DNA of 64,000 bases from Xanthostigma xanthostigma (Eukaryota; Arthropoda; Insecta; Raphidioptera; Raphidiidae): contig OY754465.1 in the NCBI GenBank assembly GCA_963575645.1, forward strand, positions 5,146,001 to 5,210,000. Direction: 5' to 3'. This document shows, in pieces, positions 1-10,478 of the stretch (its first letter is position 1; the number at the start of each line of letters is the position of its first letter). The position numbers were made by a program, and so were the translations under genes. The notes beneath the pieces were generated by a model. It ran no database searches. It was not told where the DNA came from and saw nothing but the letters and a program-made list of their open reading frames with translations.

Positions 1-206
1 AAAAAGTGTCACGTTCCGCCTGAGCCTGAGCGTGCAAGCGAGAGCGCGGTATAAGCGATAGAGAGGCACGATCGGCCCAAGCGTCGACTCGTACGCATTT
101 CTCTCTCTTCTCGCGTGACGTCAGAGAGTTCATCAATGTTTCTTTATGACGTTATCACGTAAAACTATCATCCGTAAACCGACTTTACAGATAACCAATT
201 TTTTAG
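1..206 (+). mobile_element. MITE-A, copy 1 (5' end outside window)
   Basis: This stretch matches the repeats at 3985-4196 (minus), 19468-19686 (plus) and, in pieces, 36598-37168 (minus). Shared landmarks are a block around ACGTTCCGCCTGA, a GCGAGAGCGC block, and an end reading GTAAACCGACTTTACAGA then AACCAATTTTTT. The T-run end lies directly against the splice acceptor of the first visible zinc-finger exon at 207. No coding capacity is seen. The superfamily is not identified. Confidence 0.75.
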
Positions 207-3200
207 GATGACATTGCAATAGAAGATTCTTTGAATCAACAATTGTACAATATCGTTGGGTCTGATGGTGTAGTTGACGCAACAATAAATGAAAAAGAAG
301 GAACCGTGAGTGAGGAGGTAACGTTGAATACACTCCAAAATGATAATAATTTACCAACACAAAGTGAAACATATTTACCAATTTTGGACACGGAAAATCC
401 ACCATATACCGTTATTTTCGACCTGAACAATCCGATTGTTATAAACGTGGCCAATGTACTGGACCAGTTTAAAACTAAGACACCGGATGAAATTCAGGTA
501 CAACGCTATTATTTATTTATTTAAATTAGAAAAACATTTTAGCATTGATTAAAATGTTATAAAGATTGTCATCCAGGTAACGAAAAATGTTATATAGTAA
601 ACCTCTTACGTTTCATGCCCCTGGCCTACAAACTGAATGTTGGTTTGTGCTTCCATCTACATTATGGTTAAACTAACAGTTCGATGATTCTAGTACAGCT
701 TTTGTATACCATGCATTCGAATACCGAAATACTCAGATACTACCAAGTTCCGCAATTATCAATTCGGAACCCAAAGGAATGGGGAGACCTCTGGTGATAA
801 ATGCGCCGGACTGTCTTAAGGGCGATTTTTGATAAGTAAACATTAATTTAGAAAAGCATGATGGAGGCTAGGTTAGCCTCCATCATGCTTTTCTAAATCA
901 ATGTTTACCTTATGCCTCCATACTTTAACTGTCAAAAACTCCCCTTAGGGCAGTTCGGCGCATTTCTCACCAGAGGTCTCACCATTCCTTTGGGTTCAGA
1001 ACATAGATATATATATTTAATAGATTGCGGATACACTAGCGCCTCATGTACCTTTTAGAAGCCATTTTGTACATGGAAAACGCCGTAAAAAGCGCGCGAG
1101 ATTCAAAAATATTAATTATTTTATATAATTTTATTGAGAAACACAACGATAGACAGTGATATTTCGCTCTAAAACCTATTTTTATACTGAAACGTTTCAC
1201 AAATTACAAAATTGAGCATAAATAATACCTATGTAAAAGCTTAGAACATTTTACATTGTCAATTTGGCATCAAGGTTGACAAGCATTGATGCCAATCTGA
1301 CAATGTAAAATGTTCTAAGTTTTTACATTGTATTTATGCTCAATTTTATAATTTTTGAAACGTTTCAGTATAAAAATAGGTTTTGGAGCGAAATATCACT
1401 GTTTACTGTGAGTTTTGTTGTTTTTCTCAATAAAATCATATTATAAAATAATTAATATTTTTGAATCTCGCGCGCTTTTTACGGCGTTTTCCACGTACAA
1501 AATGGCTTCTAATTGGAACCATTCCGCACAATGCTCAAAGATAGGCATCCGCTATCTATTAATATATATATCTATGGTTCAGAATAGGCAATCATACTTT
1601 TATCCACTATAAAACTTACTGATTTTTTCGTTCACTAGAGAATTTTAGAAATCTTATTTTTTAGAATACAGTTCAAGATATTCAAGACTTTCAAAATATT
1701 GATGAAAATAATATAATATTGACAACTAACATGAACAATGTTTTGCCGTCACAACTGAGCAACCCAAATAAAATAGATACTCAAGCTATGCCAGCAGAAA
1801 ATAAAAATGGCGCTTCGAATAAAACTCAATTTACAAAACGAAAATCTAAGTTGATAAGAAGCCAGAAATGCAAACCGAAATATAAATCTAGCGCATTTGT
1901 AAAAATGAGAAACCATCACTCCGTAAATCTAAAAGCAGATGAACCAAAAGCTAACGAATTAGAAAATGAGACAATTAATGATCTGACGACTAAAAAAAAT
2001 AAATGCAACGTATGTCCGAAAAGTTTTCGCAAACCGTCAGATTTAGAACGGCACATTAGAACACATACGGGAGAAAAGCCGTTTCAATGCGCAACTTGCC
2101 AAAAAAGATTTTCGTTAAATTCAACTTTAAAAAGTCATTTGAAAGTGCATCTAGGAGAAAAAAATTTCTTGTGTCAAGTTTGTAACTCCTTGTTTAGTAC
2201 TAAAGGTAGCCTGAATGTCCATATGAGGCTTCATACAGGTGAGTGTTTAAAGACAGAAGCCTTGTCATTTTGGTGTTTTATTAAACTTTGTAACAATTAG
2301 TGATGTGCCGGATATCCGTATCAATTTCCGCGGATATCCGAGGGAGAAGAAAGATCTGTATCCGTTAGTTTATGGCGGATCTTTTACCGTATTAATTTTC
2401 AATTCATAGATGAAATTTTATATATATAGGTGATTAGGTAATAATGAAAACCTGTTAAATTCCATTCAGATTATTTTTTATTTTTTTAAATCGTATTTGG
2501 CACCTTTATATTGCAAACATTTATCGTAGTGAGTACCATACTAATAGTACATAACTCAAAGGTACTAAATCAACTATCTTCATAATGAGATATTGAACAT
2601 CGATCTTTGGAAAGAGACAATCTGTTATGAGAGTTATCTCTTAAAGAGGTCAATAACTTTTTCCCATAACAGATAGTCTCTTTCCAAAGGTCGATGTGCA
2701 ATATTTACCGCCGCGTACTCTAAGAAAGTTAAGATCAGTATCCGCGGATCTTGAAATCAAAACTCCGTATTCAGATCCGTATCCGCGGATATACATTTTT
2801 AACGATCCGGCACATCACTAGTAACAATACATTGTTTTCGCAGGCGTGAAACCATTCAAATGTCAGTTTTGCGATCGACACTTTCGTACATCTGGACATA
2901 GACAGGCTCACCACCAATCTCACTTAAAACAAGCGAAACGCACAAATTCGAAACCGAACAGTGAAATCAGTCGCGGCATCAAACTACGAAGTTTATTTTC
3001 TGAATCCGTTGCTTCCATTTCTGATTTGAGGAAAACAGAAAATGTCAGTGAAACTGTGATAGACAAAAGTACTGAAAAAGAAAACATAGAAAAATGTTCG
3101 AATTTATCCAAAACTGAAAAGATGGATAATAGTGAGAATATTTCAAACGTATGTACTGAGATTTTCTTAGTGTAGGATATCGCTTGTATTTACAAACATT

Positions 3201-6200
3201 CAAATACATCACTTTTTCCATGTTTTGAAAAATATTATCTTCACCCAGTTGTACTGTGGACACCAAGAAGAGATCTAGATTGTAAACAAAGGGGTGTTGA
3301 TCTAGACAAAAAATAAGTGCCATTGTTGCCAACTTGACGCTAATAAACTGTGAACACATATTTTTGCATGTTTGATCTCTTTTTACACGCTTTATATTAA
3401 CTTCACTTGTAAGTTTGTATGTATGTATGTTTGTTTGCAACCATCGTTTGGACTACAGCAAGTGATTACTGTAGTATAATATGCCAGCACTGTAACTACA
3501 GTGTTTAGCCGTGCGGTCTAAGGCACGGGTCTTCGCTGACGTCAACTCTCGGAATCACGGGTCGTGGGTTCTAATCCCGTCCACGCCGAAAAAAAAATTG
3601 TTTTTTTTTTCGGCAAATTTTTGACAATAAATCGAACTAAAAAGTGGAAAATAAATATAGTTTAAAGAAAACTGAAAAACACGCTTTATATCGAACTAAA
3701 AAGTAAAAAATAATTTTTTTAAAATAATCTTAAAACAATAATGAATAAAAAATAGTAGTATTATTGTGAAAAAAGCGTGGGGCGCTCGATGTACGAAAAT
3801 GTGGAACAAAGCGCCCCACGCTTTTTTCACAATAATACTAGTATTTTTTATTCATTATTGTTTTAAGCTTATTTTAAAAAAAATATTTTTTACTTTTTAG
3901 TTTGATATACATCGTGTTTTTTAGTTTTTTCTAAACTATATTTATTAGTGCCCAAACTGCGAATGGAATAACTAATTTTCTCAGAAAACAAATTGGTTGT
4001 CTGTAAAGTCGGTTTACGGACGATAGTTTTACGTGATACCGTATTCCGTAATACATAACCTAAATTTTAGTAGCTGTCAAACTTGGGCCGAAGCATACTG
4101 CGCTCTCGCTTGCACGCACAGGGTCAGGCGGAACGTTACACTTTTTCATGCATGCAGCTGGTGTTTCATCAATTTATAAGACGTTATCACGTCAAAAATT
4201 AAAGATGCAAAAAACTATACCATCTTATGATTCTTTCAATAGTTATTCAATGGTGTTTTTCTTTTATTTAGTGTTTTTTTTCTTCTTTAGGTTTGTTATA
4301 TGATGGATGATAAAGTGTCCAGTATTGTTGATACTAATCAGCATACAGAAATCAGTTCAGAAATTCTGGAACACTTACAAAATACCGATAATCAGACACT
4401 CATCGAAGACAACGCTTTAACGCTTAACAATCAAGCATGGTACGATATACAAACGGATGAAAATGGGCAAATCGTTAACATTCAACCTACAATAAATCCG
4501 AGTCTATTCAGCGATACGTTAGATTTACAAATGTCAGCTCGGACATTGTTGACGACAAGTGCAGTGGATTCGGATATCGATCCGTTATGTGCCGCCATAG
4601 TAGATGCGGAATTTATTGAAGACAGCGATAATCAAGCCGCTAACTTAAAAACAATCAATTCATACGACTGTCTCAAATGCAACAAATCGTTCAATAAGCC
4701 TAGCAAATTGCAACGCCATTTTAGAATACATACAGGCGAACGTCCGTTTACGTGTGAATATTGCAACAAGACGTTCAACCAGACCAACGCACTAAATATG
4801 CATTTAAGAACACATTCGGGAAATAAGCCTCATCAATGTCCGTACTGTTCACACACCTCGACGCAAAAAGGAAATATGAAAACGCATTTGTTGAGGTAGA
4901 TAAATTATTTTTATTGTGATTTTATTTATCAATTGTAAGGCAGAAAGTCTAACATTTACGCATTGGTGGGATTACACGCACTTATGCGGGAAATACGTAC
5001 GTTCGGGCGGCAATAAAAACAACCTATTAGTCCAAGAGTCAAGAGACGGCTGCAGAAAATGTGTCGTCATAAGGTGGACGAACGAAACAATTAGAGATGA
5101 TAGTTAAGACCATAATTGAGAAAGATCGCTAAGGTTGCCTGCGAAAATCCTGCCGAAACAATGTTTTTTTAATTTGTTTATCAGTTAATAGACCATTGAA
5201 GTTAGCTTTTGACAAGGGCAAAATTAATAACAGAAAACGAATGATGAGGAAGGGAAGAAACTGCCGTCAGAAATACAGAAACCCAAAAATTGAAAAATAT
5301 AACTTTTTCACATAACCTTAAAGATTCAAAGAAATATTGAAGAAACCGTGTTTTTCGTTTTTAATATTTTTTTTTCATGAAATTTTCAGGAGACTTACCT
5401 TTCTATGTCCTAAATAAGCTGTAATTTGCAGGAGAAAAAAATTAAAAACGAAAAACACTGTTTTTTCAATATTTCTTTGAATCTTTAAGGTTATGTGAAA
5501 AAGTTATATTCATAAAAGTTGTAGATCCTTTTAATACCTACAACATTGCCATACAACATTTTTCGATTGGAGGTCAACTTTCGCCGGAAATAACAAAAAA
5601 CCGCGTTTGATCCTTAAAATGCACCCCCCACAGCCCTCAGGCCTTTTACGCATTTGAATTTTTGGTTTCTGTATTTCTGACGGCAGTTTCTTCCCTTCCT
5701 CATCATTCGTTTTCTGTTATTAATTTTGTCCTTGTCAAAAGCTAACTTCAATGGTCTATTAACTGATAAACAAATTAAAAAAACATTGTTTCGGCAGGAT
5801 TTTCGCAGGCAACCTTAGCGATCTTTCTTAATTATGGTCTTAACTATCATCTCTAATTGTTTCGTTCGTCCACCTTATGACGACACATTTTCTGCAGCCG
5901 TCTCTTGGATTATATCAAGTGTTGTTTAGACTTTAGATGTTTCCATAGCAACCCTATTACATTTTAACTAATAGTCGCGAACAGCTGTCATCCGAGTTTT
6001 TATGTATAACCTCAAAGCTGCTTGCTTGGAATTTATCTGTGTTTTTATGTAATTAATTAATTAATGTATTTAATAAGGGTACTTACGACCGAGGTACGAA
6101 GAAAAAATGGTATACACCACACTGGCCGAAAGTCTGGTATCATTGCACTGCGCGCCATGATGCCCGAGGTGAAAGAATATCAAACTTTCCGCTCTTGTGG

Positions 6201-6376
6201 TGTAATATTGACTATATTATTACTTATTAGTGTGTTTCTTTTTCCATTTCAGAACACATAATGTGACAACTTTACCTAAACAATTATTAAATCCGTTAAA
6301 TACAAGTATTGTTATTCAGTCAAATGACGGTACAGAAGCAGTTTTGAAATTAGAGGGTGATTGGAATGCTTCATAA
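207..6376 (+). CDS. C2H2 zinc-finger protein, 3' part (ZNF236-like?)
   Basis: A probable DNA-binding nuclear protein. Exons inferred from GT-AG sites with consistent phase are 207-497, 1665-2238, 2844-3148, 4291-4895 and 6253-6376 (stop TAA at 6374-6376). The reading frame is open at 207, so more 5' exons lie upstream; about 632 residues are visible. Three fingers are in exon 2, separated by HTGEKPF-type linkers. A fourth follows the HTG|VKPF junction in exon 3 (CQFCDRHF...). Three more are in exon 4, and the last is completed across the exon 4/5 junction (HLLR|TH). Acidic and polar linkers separate the finger groups. The split 4+3 arrangement and the FRTSGHR finger recall ZNF236, but that name is a family guess. 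A poly(A) signal AATAAA is near 6527. All four introns are mostly transposon sequence. The gene model is strong; the orthology is uncertain. Confidence 0.88.
770..994. mobile_element. Small foldback MITE in zinc-finger intron
   Basis: This is a near-perfect hairpin: the left arm from CCCAAAGGAATGG and the right arm ending CCATTCCTTTGGG are reverse complements over about 100 bp. The flanks TTCGGAA (763-769) and TTCAGAA (995-1001) look like a 7-bp target duplication with one mismatch. The neighbouring foldback at 1002 inserted exactly at its right edge. The rest of the intron on the left (498-762) shows nothing recognisable. Confidence 0.8.
1002..1576. mobile_element. hAT-like foldback, copy 1 (575 bp)
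   Basis: A long inverted repeat with arms of about 270 bp, beginning CATAGATATATAT and ending in its complement. It is flanked by exact 8-bp duplications GTTCAGAA at 994-1001 and 1577-1584. The second copy at 12805-13381 also has an exact 8-bp duplication. An 8-bp duplication points to the hAT superfamily. Open frames inside are fortuitous. Confidence 0.88.
2298..2820. mobile_element. hAT MITE, TAGTGATGTGCCGGAT family, copy 1
   Basis: The terminal inverted repeats are TAGTGATGTGCCGGAT and its complement. The flanking duplications are exact: GTAACAAT at 2290-2297 and 2821-2828. The subterminal region is rich in GATCCGCGGATA-type repeats and there is an internal hairpin. It lies in the intron between zinc-finger exons 1665-2238 and 2844-3148, ending 23 bp before the next exon. 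No transposase is present, so it is non-autonomous. A second copy is at 23823-24266. Confidence 0.92.
3380..3947 (+). mobile_element. tRNA-foldback element, copy 1
   Basis: The order is: a short TATG repeat, a CTGTAGTATAATATGCCAGC block, a Leu-like tRNA sequence (3504-3588), a T-run, then a large hairpin (about 3647-3947). The hairpin's core, around GCGTGGGGCGCTCGATG and AAGCGCCCCACGC, encloses an asymmetric loop. Two more copies, both inverted, are at 33433-34056 and 34378-35773. No protein is encoded. It sits in the zinc-finger intron 3149-4290. Confidence 0.82.
3504..3588 (+). tRNA. tRNA-Leu-like sequence inside foldback element (not a functional tRNA)
   Basis: The D-arm/A-box TAGCCGTGCGGTCTAAGG resembles a class II (Leu/Ser) tRNA. 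The B-box region reads GGGTTCTAATCCC, with a C-to-T change and an extra A relative to the usual core. The 5' acceptor strand does not pair with the 3' side (CCACGCCG). A T-run follows. The same sequence recurs in two other copies of the transposon, so it is part of the element. Confidence 0.7.
3985..4196 (-). mobile_element. MITE-A, copy 2
   Basis: Reverse-orientation match to 19468-19686: it starts at AATTGGTTGTCTGTAAAGTC and ends GACGTTATCACGTC. It lies about 95 bp upstream of the zinc-finger exon starting at 4291. Confidence 0.8.
5040..5907. mobile_element. Foldback element in zinc-finger intron
   Basis: A long inverted repeat with ends CAAGAGACGGCTGCAG and its complement and arms of roughly 300-370 bp. 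The right arm carries about 130 extra bases (about 5515-5645). No transposase is seen. It fills most of intron 4896-6252. Confidence 0.82.
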
Positions 6377-6508
6377 TTTCACCATATTTTTTACATAATC
6401 CACGGCATTATTGTTATTCTAAAGTTCAGATTAATTTCGTATTTTTGTACTATATTTTTTAAATATTTATTATATTATCTTTGTTTCGGTGATGATTTAT
6501 TTTTATAG

Positions 6509-6661
6509 TTACATGAAAATGGTGTAAATAAATATACATCCCCATATAAATATAACTATCAGTGGATGATAGGTATGTTTTTAATTTTTTATCCATATAG
6601 GTATTCCAAATGTCTTCCTGAGATGCATGAACGAGAACGATTGGAATTTGAAAGACGCTAG
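6509..6661 (+). pseudogene. Orphan exon-like ORF, unknown
   Basis: Directly after a good acceptor (TTTATTTTTATAG) lies a 50-codon open frame ending TAG at 6659-6661. It reads as a hydrophobic segment (WMIGMFLIFYPY) followed by a charged tail (PEMHERERLEFERR). That looks protein-like, perhaps a small membrane protein or a decayed exon, but I do not recognise it. A GT...AG pair at 6573-6600 would make a 28-nt intron, which is too short to trust. There is no upstream partner exon between 6377 and 6508. The stretch 6662-7059 shows nothing I can name. Confidence 0.35.
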
Positions 6662-7059
6662 CAAATACAATTAATAGAAAAACGGTTGGGATTTGTTTCT
6701 AAGCTCTTCATTTCCTTAAGAACTGTAAAGGACTTGTTTCTTAGCGCAAGCGTTTATTAATTTCGGAACCAAATATCAATAGTTGCAGAATTAAAAAAAT
6801 TTCAGACTTTTTTGTTCATTTTTCTAAAGTTTATAAAAATGATTATTATTAGAACATAGGTTTACAATGATATTAGATAGCTTGTATCGAACTGTCTCAT
6901 TTGATACCCATCTCAAGAGGGTAGTGAAGAAAACGGTAATCCGCCATCTTGGGGCGTCTACCATATTGGATTTATGAAACGTCGCCTTTCGGGGAAGAAA
7001 ACGCTGACATATGGACATAGAAAAACATCACTTCAAAATTAAGTTCAAACTATATCAAT

Positions 7060-7917
7060 TGCACATACCGCTAAACTAGCGGTATGTGCTTTATTATCGC
7101 TTTGTGCGTCAGAGCTGACTTTCGTTCATATAAGAAGTTTATCTAAGTTAATTTCACACGAAATCCATTCAAATTGAAGCTTTTTGAAAAGAGGAGATTC
7201 TAATCTATAAAACAGAATCATTTTTAAATCAATTCGAGTTCATAAATACTATTAAAATTGTAATTGAAAATCACAAACAGCAGTTGTCGGTTGGTCTGTA
7301 CGTATGAACGTATGTACGTACGTCACGACTCTACAGATCGCAATTTTGGTCGGATTGCCTTGGGTTATATTTTATTCACTTTGTTTACTATCAGACCAGA
7401 ACCCTATTTAAATTCACTAAAATGTGTTCAGTAGTTTAATTTTTATAAACAGTTTTATTTTATTATTTTTGACAGCTAATAGTTTAAAAAAACAATATAA
7501 TAATTGCTGTGTAAATATAGTGTAATCCATAAAACAAGTGCTACACTTCTATACCGTGATAACACTACTACGCTTAGTAGGCCGCCGTGGCGTAATGGTT
7601 ATGCCGTTGGATCTCCAAGGGTAAGGTCCTGGGTTCGATTCCTTACAAAGTCATTGATTTTCTTCTTTTTTTTCTTTTTATTTTGTTTTATTTTATTCCA
7701 CTTGATATTAATTATATATTATATTATGTATAGTTCTTAATTTTTTTTATTTTTGCAAACTTAAAAAAAATATTTTTTCAATTTTTAATTATTTATTTCT
7801 TTAAATTTTTAAATCTTTTTAAATTTATTAAAAATATTTTTTAATTGTTATTTTTTTATCATACAGTGGAAAACTTGCGGGATGTGCACTTTTGGTTTTG
7901 CCAACTATTTTTGCATT
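7060..7917 (+). mobile_element. tRNA-carrying TIR element, copy 1
   Basis: Homologous to 16331-17075 in inverted orientation. The ends carry TGCACATACCGC and its complement; the left end also folds on itself. Homology between copies continues past the right motif through TTTTGGTTTTGCCAAC, so the true right edge lies near 7917. An internal tRNA-like module is at 7587-7660, followed by T-rich DNA. No transposase. It lies about 275 bp upstream of the NDUFA6 start codon. Confidence 0.78.
7587..7660 (+). tRNA. tRNA-like module (Arg/Trp-like D arm) inside TIR element
   Basis: The A-box region GTGGCGTAATGGTTATGCC and B-box GGGTTCGATTCC are intact. No regular 5-bp anticodon stem with a 7-base loop can be drawn. 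A long T-rich tract follows. The sister element at 16331-17075 carries a different tRNA-like sequence at the same place. Confidence 0.65.
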
Positions 7918-8192
7918 TTCATTGAAAAAATAATTTTTGGACATCAAAAATTAGGGTCCCCTGGGCTCAGTTTCTGTTAAAGTGTTAACCTAAGTAATAC
8001 CCCAATACCTCCACCCTCCATACTGCTAATGAATAACGAAAAGGAGCGGTTCTGTTCCTTGATTATCTACATAGAAAGCAAAGATTCGAGCCAAATAAAT
8101 GAAGGAAATATCTTTCAGGAGTAAAACGGATTTTTAATGAACTAACAACTGTCAATGTTTATAATTTTTACAGTCAAAATTCCAAATAAAAA

Positions 8193-8839
8193 ATGGCATA
8201 TCGAGCGCAAGAAGCCGTTCGTACTGGGCTAAAACAAGTAAAACCAATTTTGTCATTAGACAAATCTGAAGCAAGACAACGTGTTCTTAGCTTGTATAAA
8301 GCATGGTACCGTCAAATCCCATTTATTGGTATGTTCTAAACTAACCTAAATCTTACATAATATGATTTCACGTATATTTCACTATTAGGTAAACTGAATT
8401 TATCTTGTTTTACAGTTATGGAATACGATATTCCTAAATCAATTCCACAATGTAGAACTAAATTACGAGAGAAGTTTTTGGAACATAAAGATGTGACCGA
8501 CATCCGCGTCATTGATCTGTTGGTCATTAAAGTAAGTTTTCTGTCATTTTTAGAGACAGCCCAAGCTCAGAGCTCTGACCGTATAAACTGCAAAGGTCGA
8601 AAACATTTTCACTTCAGCGACAATCACGCCCTACTTGCACTCTGCCACCCCGCGAAACGCACTAATTGTATGTATTTATAGCTGTTTAATCTTGTTTTTA
8701 TGTCTATTTGCAGGGCCAGATGGAGTTAAAAGAAACCGTAAGAATTTGGAAGCAAAAAGGCAACATTATGTCGTACTTTAAGCCAACAATCGAGTCTAAA
8801 CCAAACGACTTTCTCTCAAAGTTTATGGCTGGTCAGTAG
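8193..8839 (+). CDS. NDUFA6: NADH dehydrogenase 1 alpha subcomplex subunit 6 (complex I LYR subunit)
   Basis: Accessory subunit of mitochondrial complex I, at the matrix side, which binds acyl carrier protein through its LYR-type motif. Exons 8193-8328, 8416-8531 and 8714-8839 join in phase to 125 residues, close to the usual length. Family landmarks: LSLYKAWYRQIP near the N terminus (LYK in place of LYR), then QCRTKLREKF, VTDIRVIDLLVIKGQMELKE across the exon 2/3 junction, WKQKG, and DFLSKF at the C terminus. The start ATG at 8193 is the first in frame and gives MAYRAQEAV. An AG at 8171-8173 may be the acceptor of a 5'-UTR intron. A poly(A) signal AATAAA is near 8903. Introns are short and ordinary. 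Confidence 0.95.
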
Positions 8840-9413
8840 AATTTTGTCTGTAAATATTTAATTGAACTAGAAAATTGTTGTCAAATAGAACAAGTAATGT
8901 TTAATAAACGCTGTTTGTATAAACATTCTCTTCTGTGTTTATTTGATATATCGTTTGCCGAGAGGTCGCTAAAATTAGTAAACAGGATATCATTCTTTAA
9001 AAACGTTCTACATTTAGACTGATTGAACCCAATTTATCTATATACAAAAATGCAGCCTTTTAAAGTTAGGATTTTTATTTTATTGCGAAAATAAATTTGG
9101 AAATTTTCACTTATCAAAAGTTATAATTCTTCTAAATTTAGAGAAAAATAGACCAATTACGGCATTCTTGTTAGTGTGCAATCATTTTTTAATCATTTAC
9201 TAAATTCTAAATTTGAGTATACTTAGTGTCAACACATTTAAAAATCAGTGCATTTTATCTCATAATTATTTATTTCATTTTCCTCAAAACACGTTAAAAA
9301 CATTAAATATTACAAATTCCATAAGAAATTTTAGTCCGATTTGGACGTTATTTGGTTTGATTTTTTTCATTGATACCATATATTCATAAATGTTTTAAAC
9401 CAGTAGCCTATTA
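8840..9413. other. Intergenic, no gene seen
   Basis: AT-rich sequence after the NDUFA6 poly(A) signal. I see no coding exon or transposon end before the foldback at 9414. Confidence 0.5.
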
Positions 9414-10134
9414 TGGACTGAGAGCTGGCTACGGAGAAAATGGGTGACTCGGTGAAGAGCTGAAAATTTGCAGAATAATAGGAGATAGTACAAGTAGGGA
9501 AAGAATTGCCAGAAGGCTAGGCGGAAGATAAAGAGCCGCCAGAAGACGCTAATGTTGCGAAAAATCAGTGCACTTCTGGCAATTTCTATACTTATTCTGT
9601 AATTCAAAATTAGATTATATATTATATTATACATTATATAGTTATAAGGGCATACTGAAAATTCAAACATGATATAATAATTACATTCGACAAATATTCA
9701 AAATTATTAATGTCATTTTGATGGAAATAAAATTAAATAAATTAATAAAATTACGTTCTTATAACAACGTAATTTTATTAATGAAAATATATGACGATTA
9801 TTTTTATTTCTATCAAAATGACATTAATAATTTTGAATATTTGTGGAATGTAATTATTATATCATGTTTGAATTTTCAGTATGCCCTTATAACTATATAA
9901 TGTATAATATATATAATATATAATCTAGTTTTGGATTACAGAATTAGTATAGAAGAAGAAATTAGTGCCAGAAGTGCACTGATTTTTCGCAACATTAGCG
10001 CCTTCTGGCGGCCTTTATCTTCCGCCTAGCCTTCTGGCAATTTTTTCCCTACTTACTTATACTATCTCCTATTATTCTGCAAATTTTCAGCTCTTCACCG
10101 AGTCACCCATTTTCTCTGTAGCCAGCTCTCCGTC
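9414..10134. mobile_element. Large foldback element (about 720 bp)
   Basis: Two arms of about 350 bp are nearly perfect reverse complements around a centre near 9765. Ends carry GAGAGCTGGCTACGGAGAA and its complement. TATTA occurs on both sides (9409-9413, 10135-10139) and may be the target duplication. The 60-91 residue frames inside are fortuitous. 10140-10478 holds nothing recognisable apart from the 3' flank of the carboxypeptidase gene. Confidence 0.85.
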
Positions 10135-10478
10135 TATTACGTTAATCATTGGGCTTAAGTATTTACTTTTCAGTGTAAAAAAAACCCACAGTTGATTAAT
10201 CTTGAAATTGGCAGGATGCAAAAAAGGAACAAAAAAAAATATTTTTGTTAAATTAAATGCCATTTCAGAAATCGTTTTTATGGGTGTTTGCTGGATTATC
10301 TTTTTTTACTTTTGAGACCTTTCCGCAGTTATGCACCGCACATGTACGACGCAAGCCTGGGTGCTTGTTCAGAAATTCTATTTTGTTTCGTAGAGATACT
10401 TATTACTAAAAATAATCAACAACGATTGTTTTGTTAAGTTTATATATTTTCAATCAAACATTTAATATTGTCGTGCAA

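Noticed and set aside
1415-1612. Frame containing [11 protein letters not shown], also at 13142-13531
   Set aside because: Part of the arm of the hAT-like foldback; present because both copies share the arm.
6573-6600. A 28-nt intron in the orphan ORF
   Set aside because: Far shorter than insect spliceosomal introns; the uninterrupted frame is simpler.
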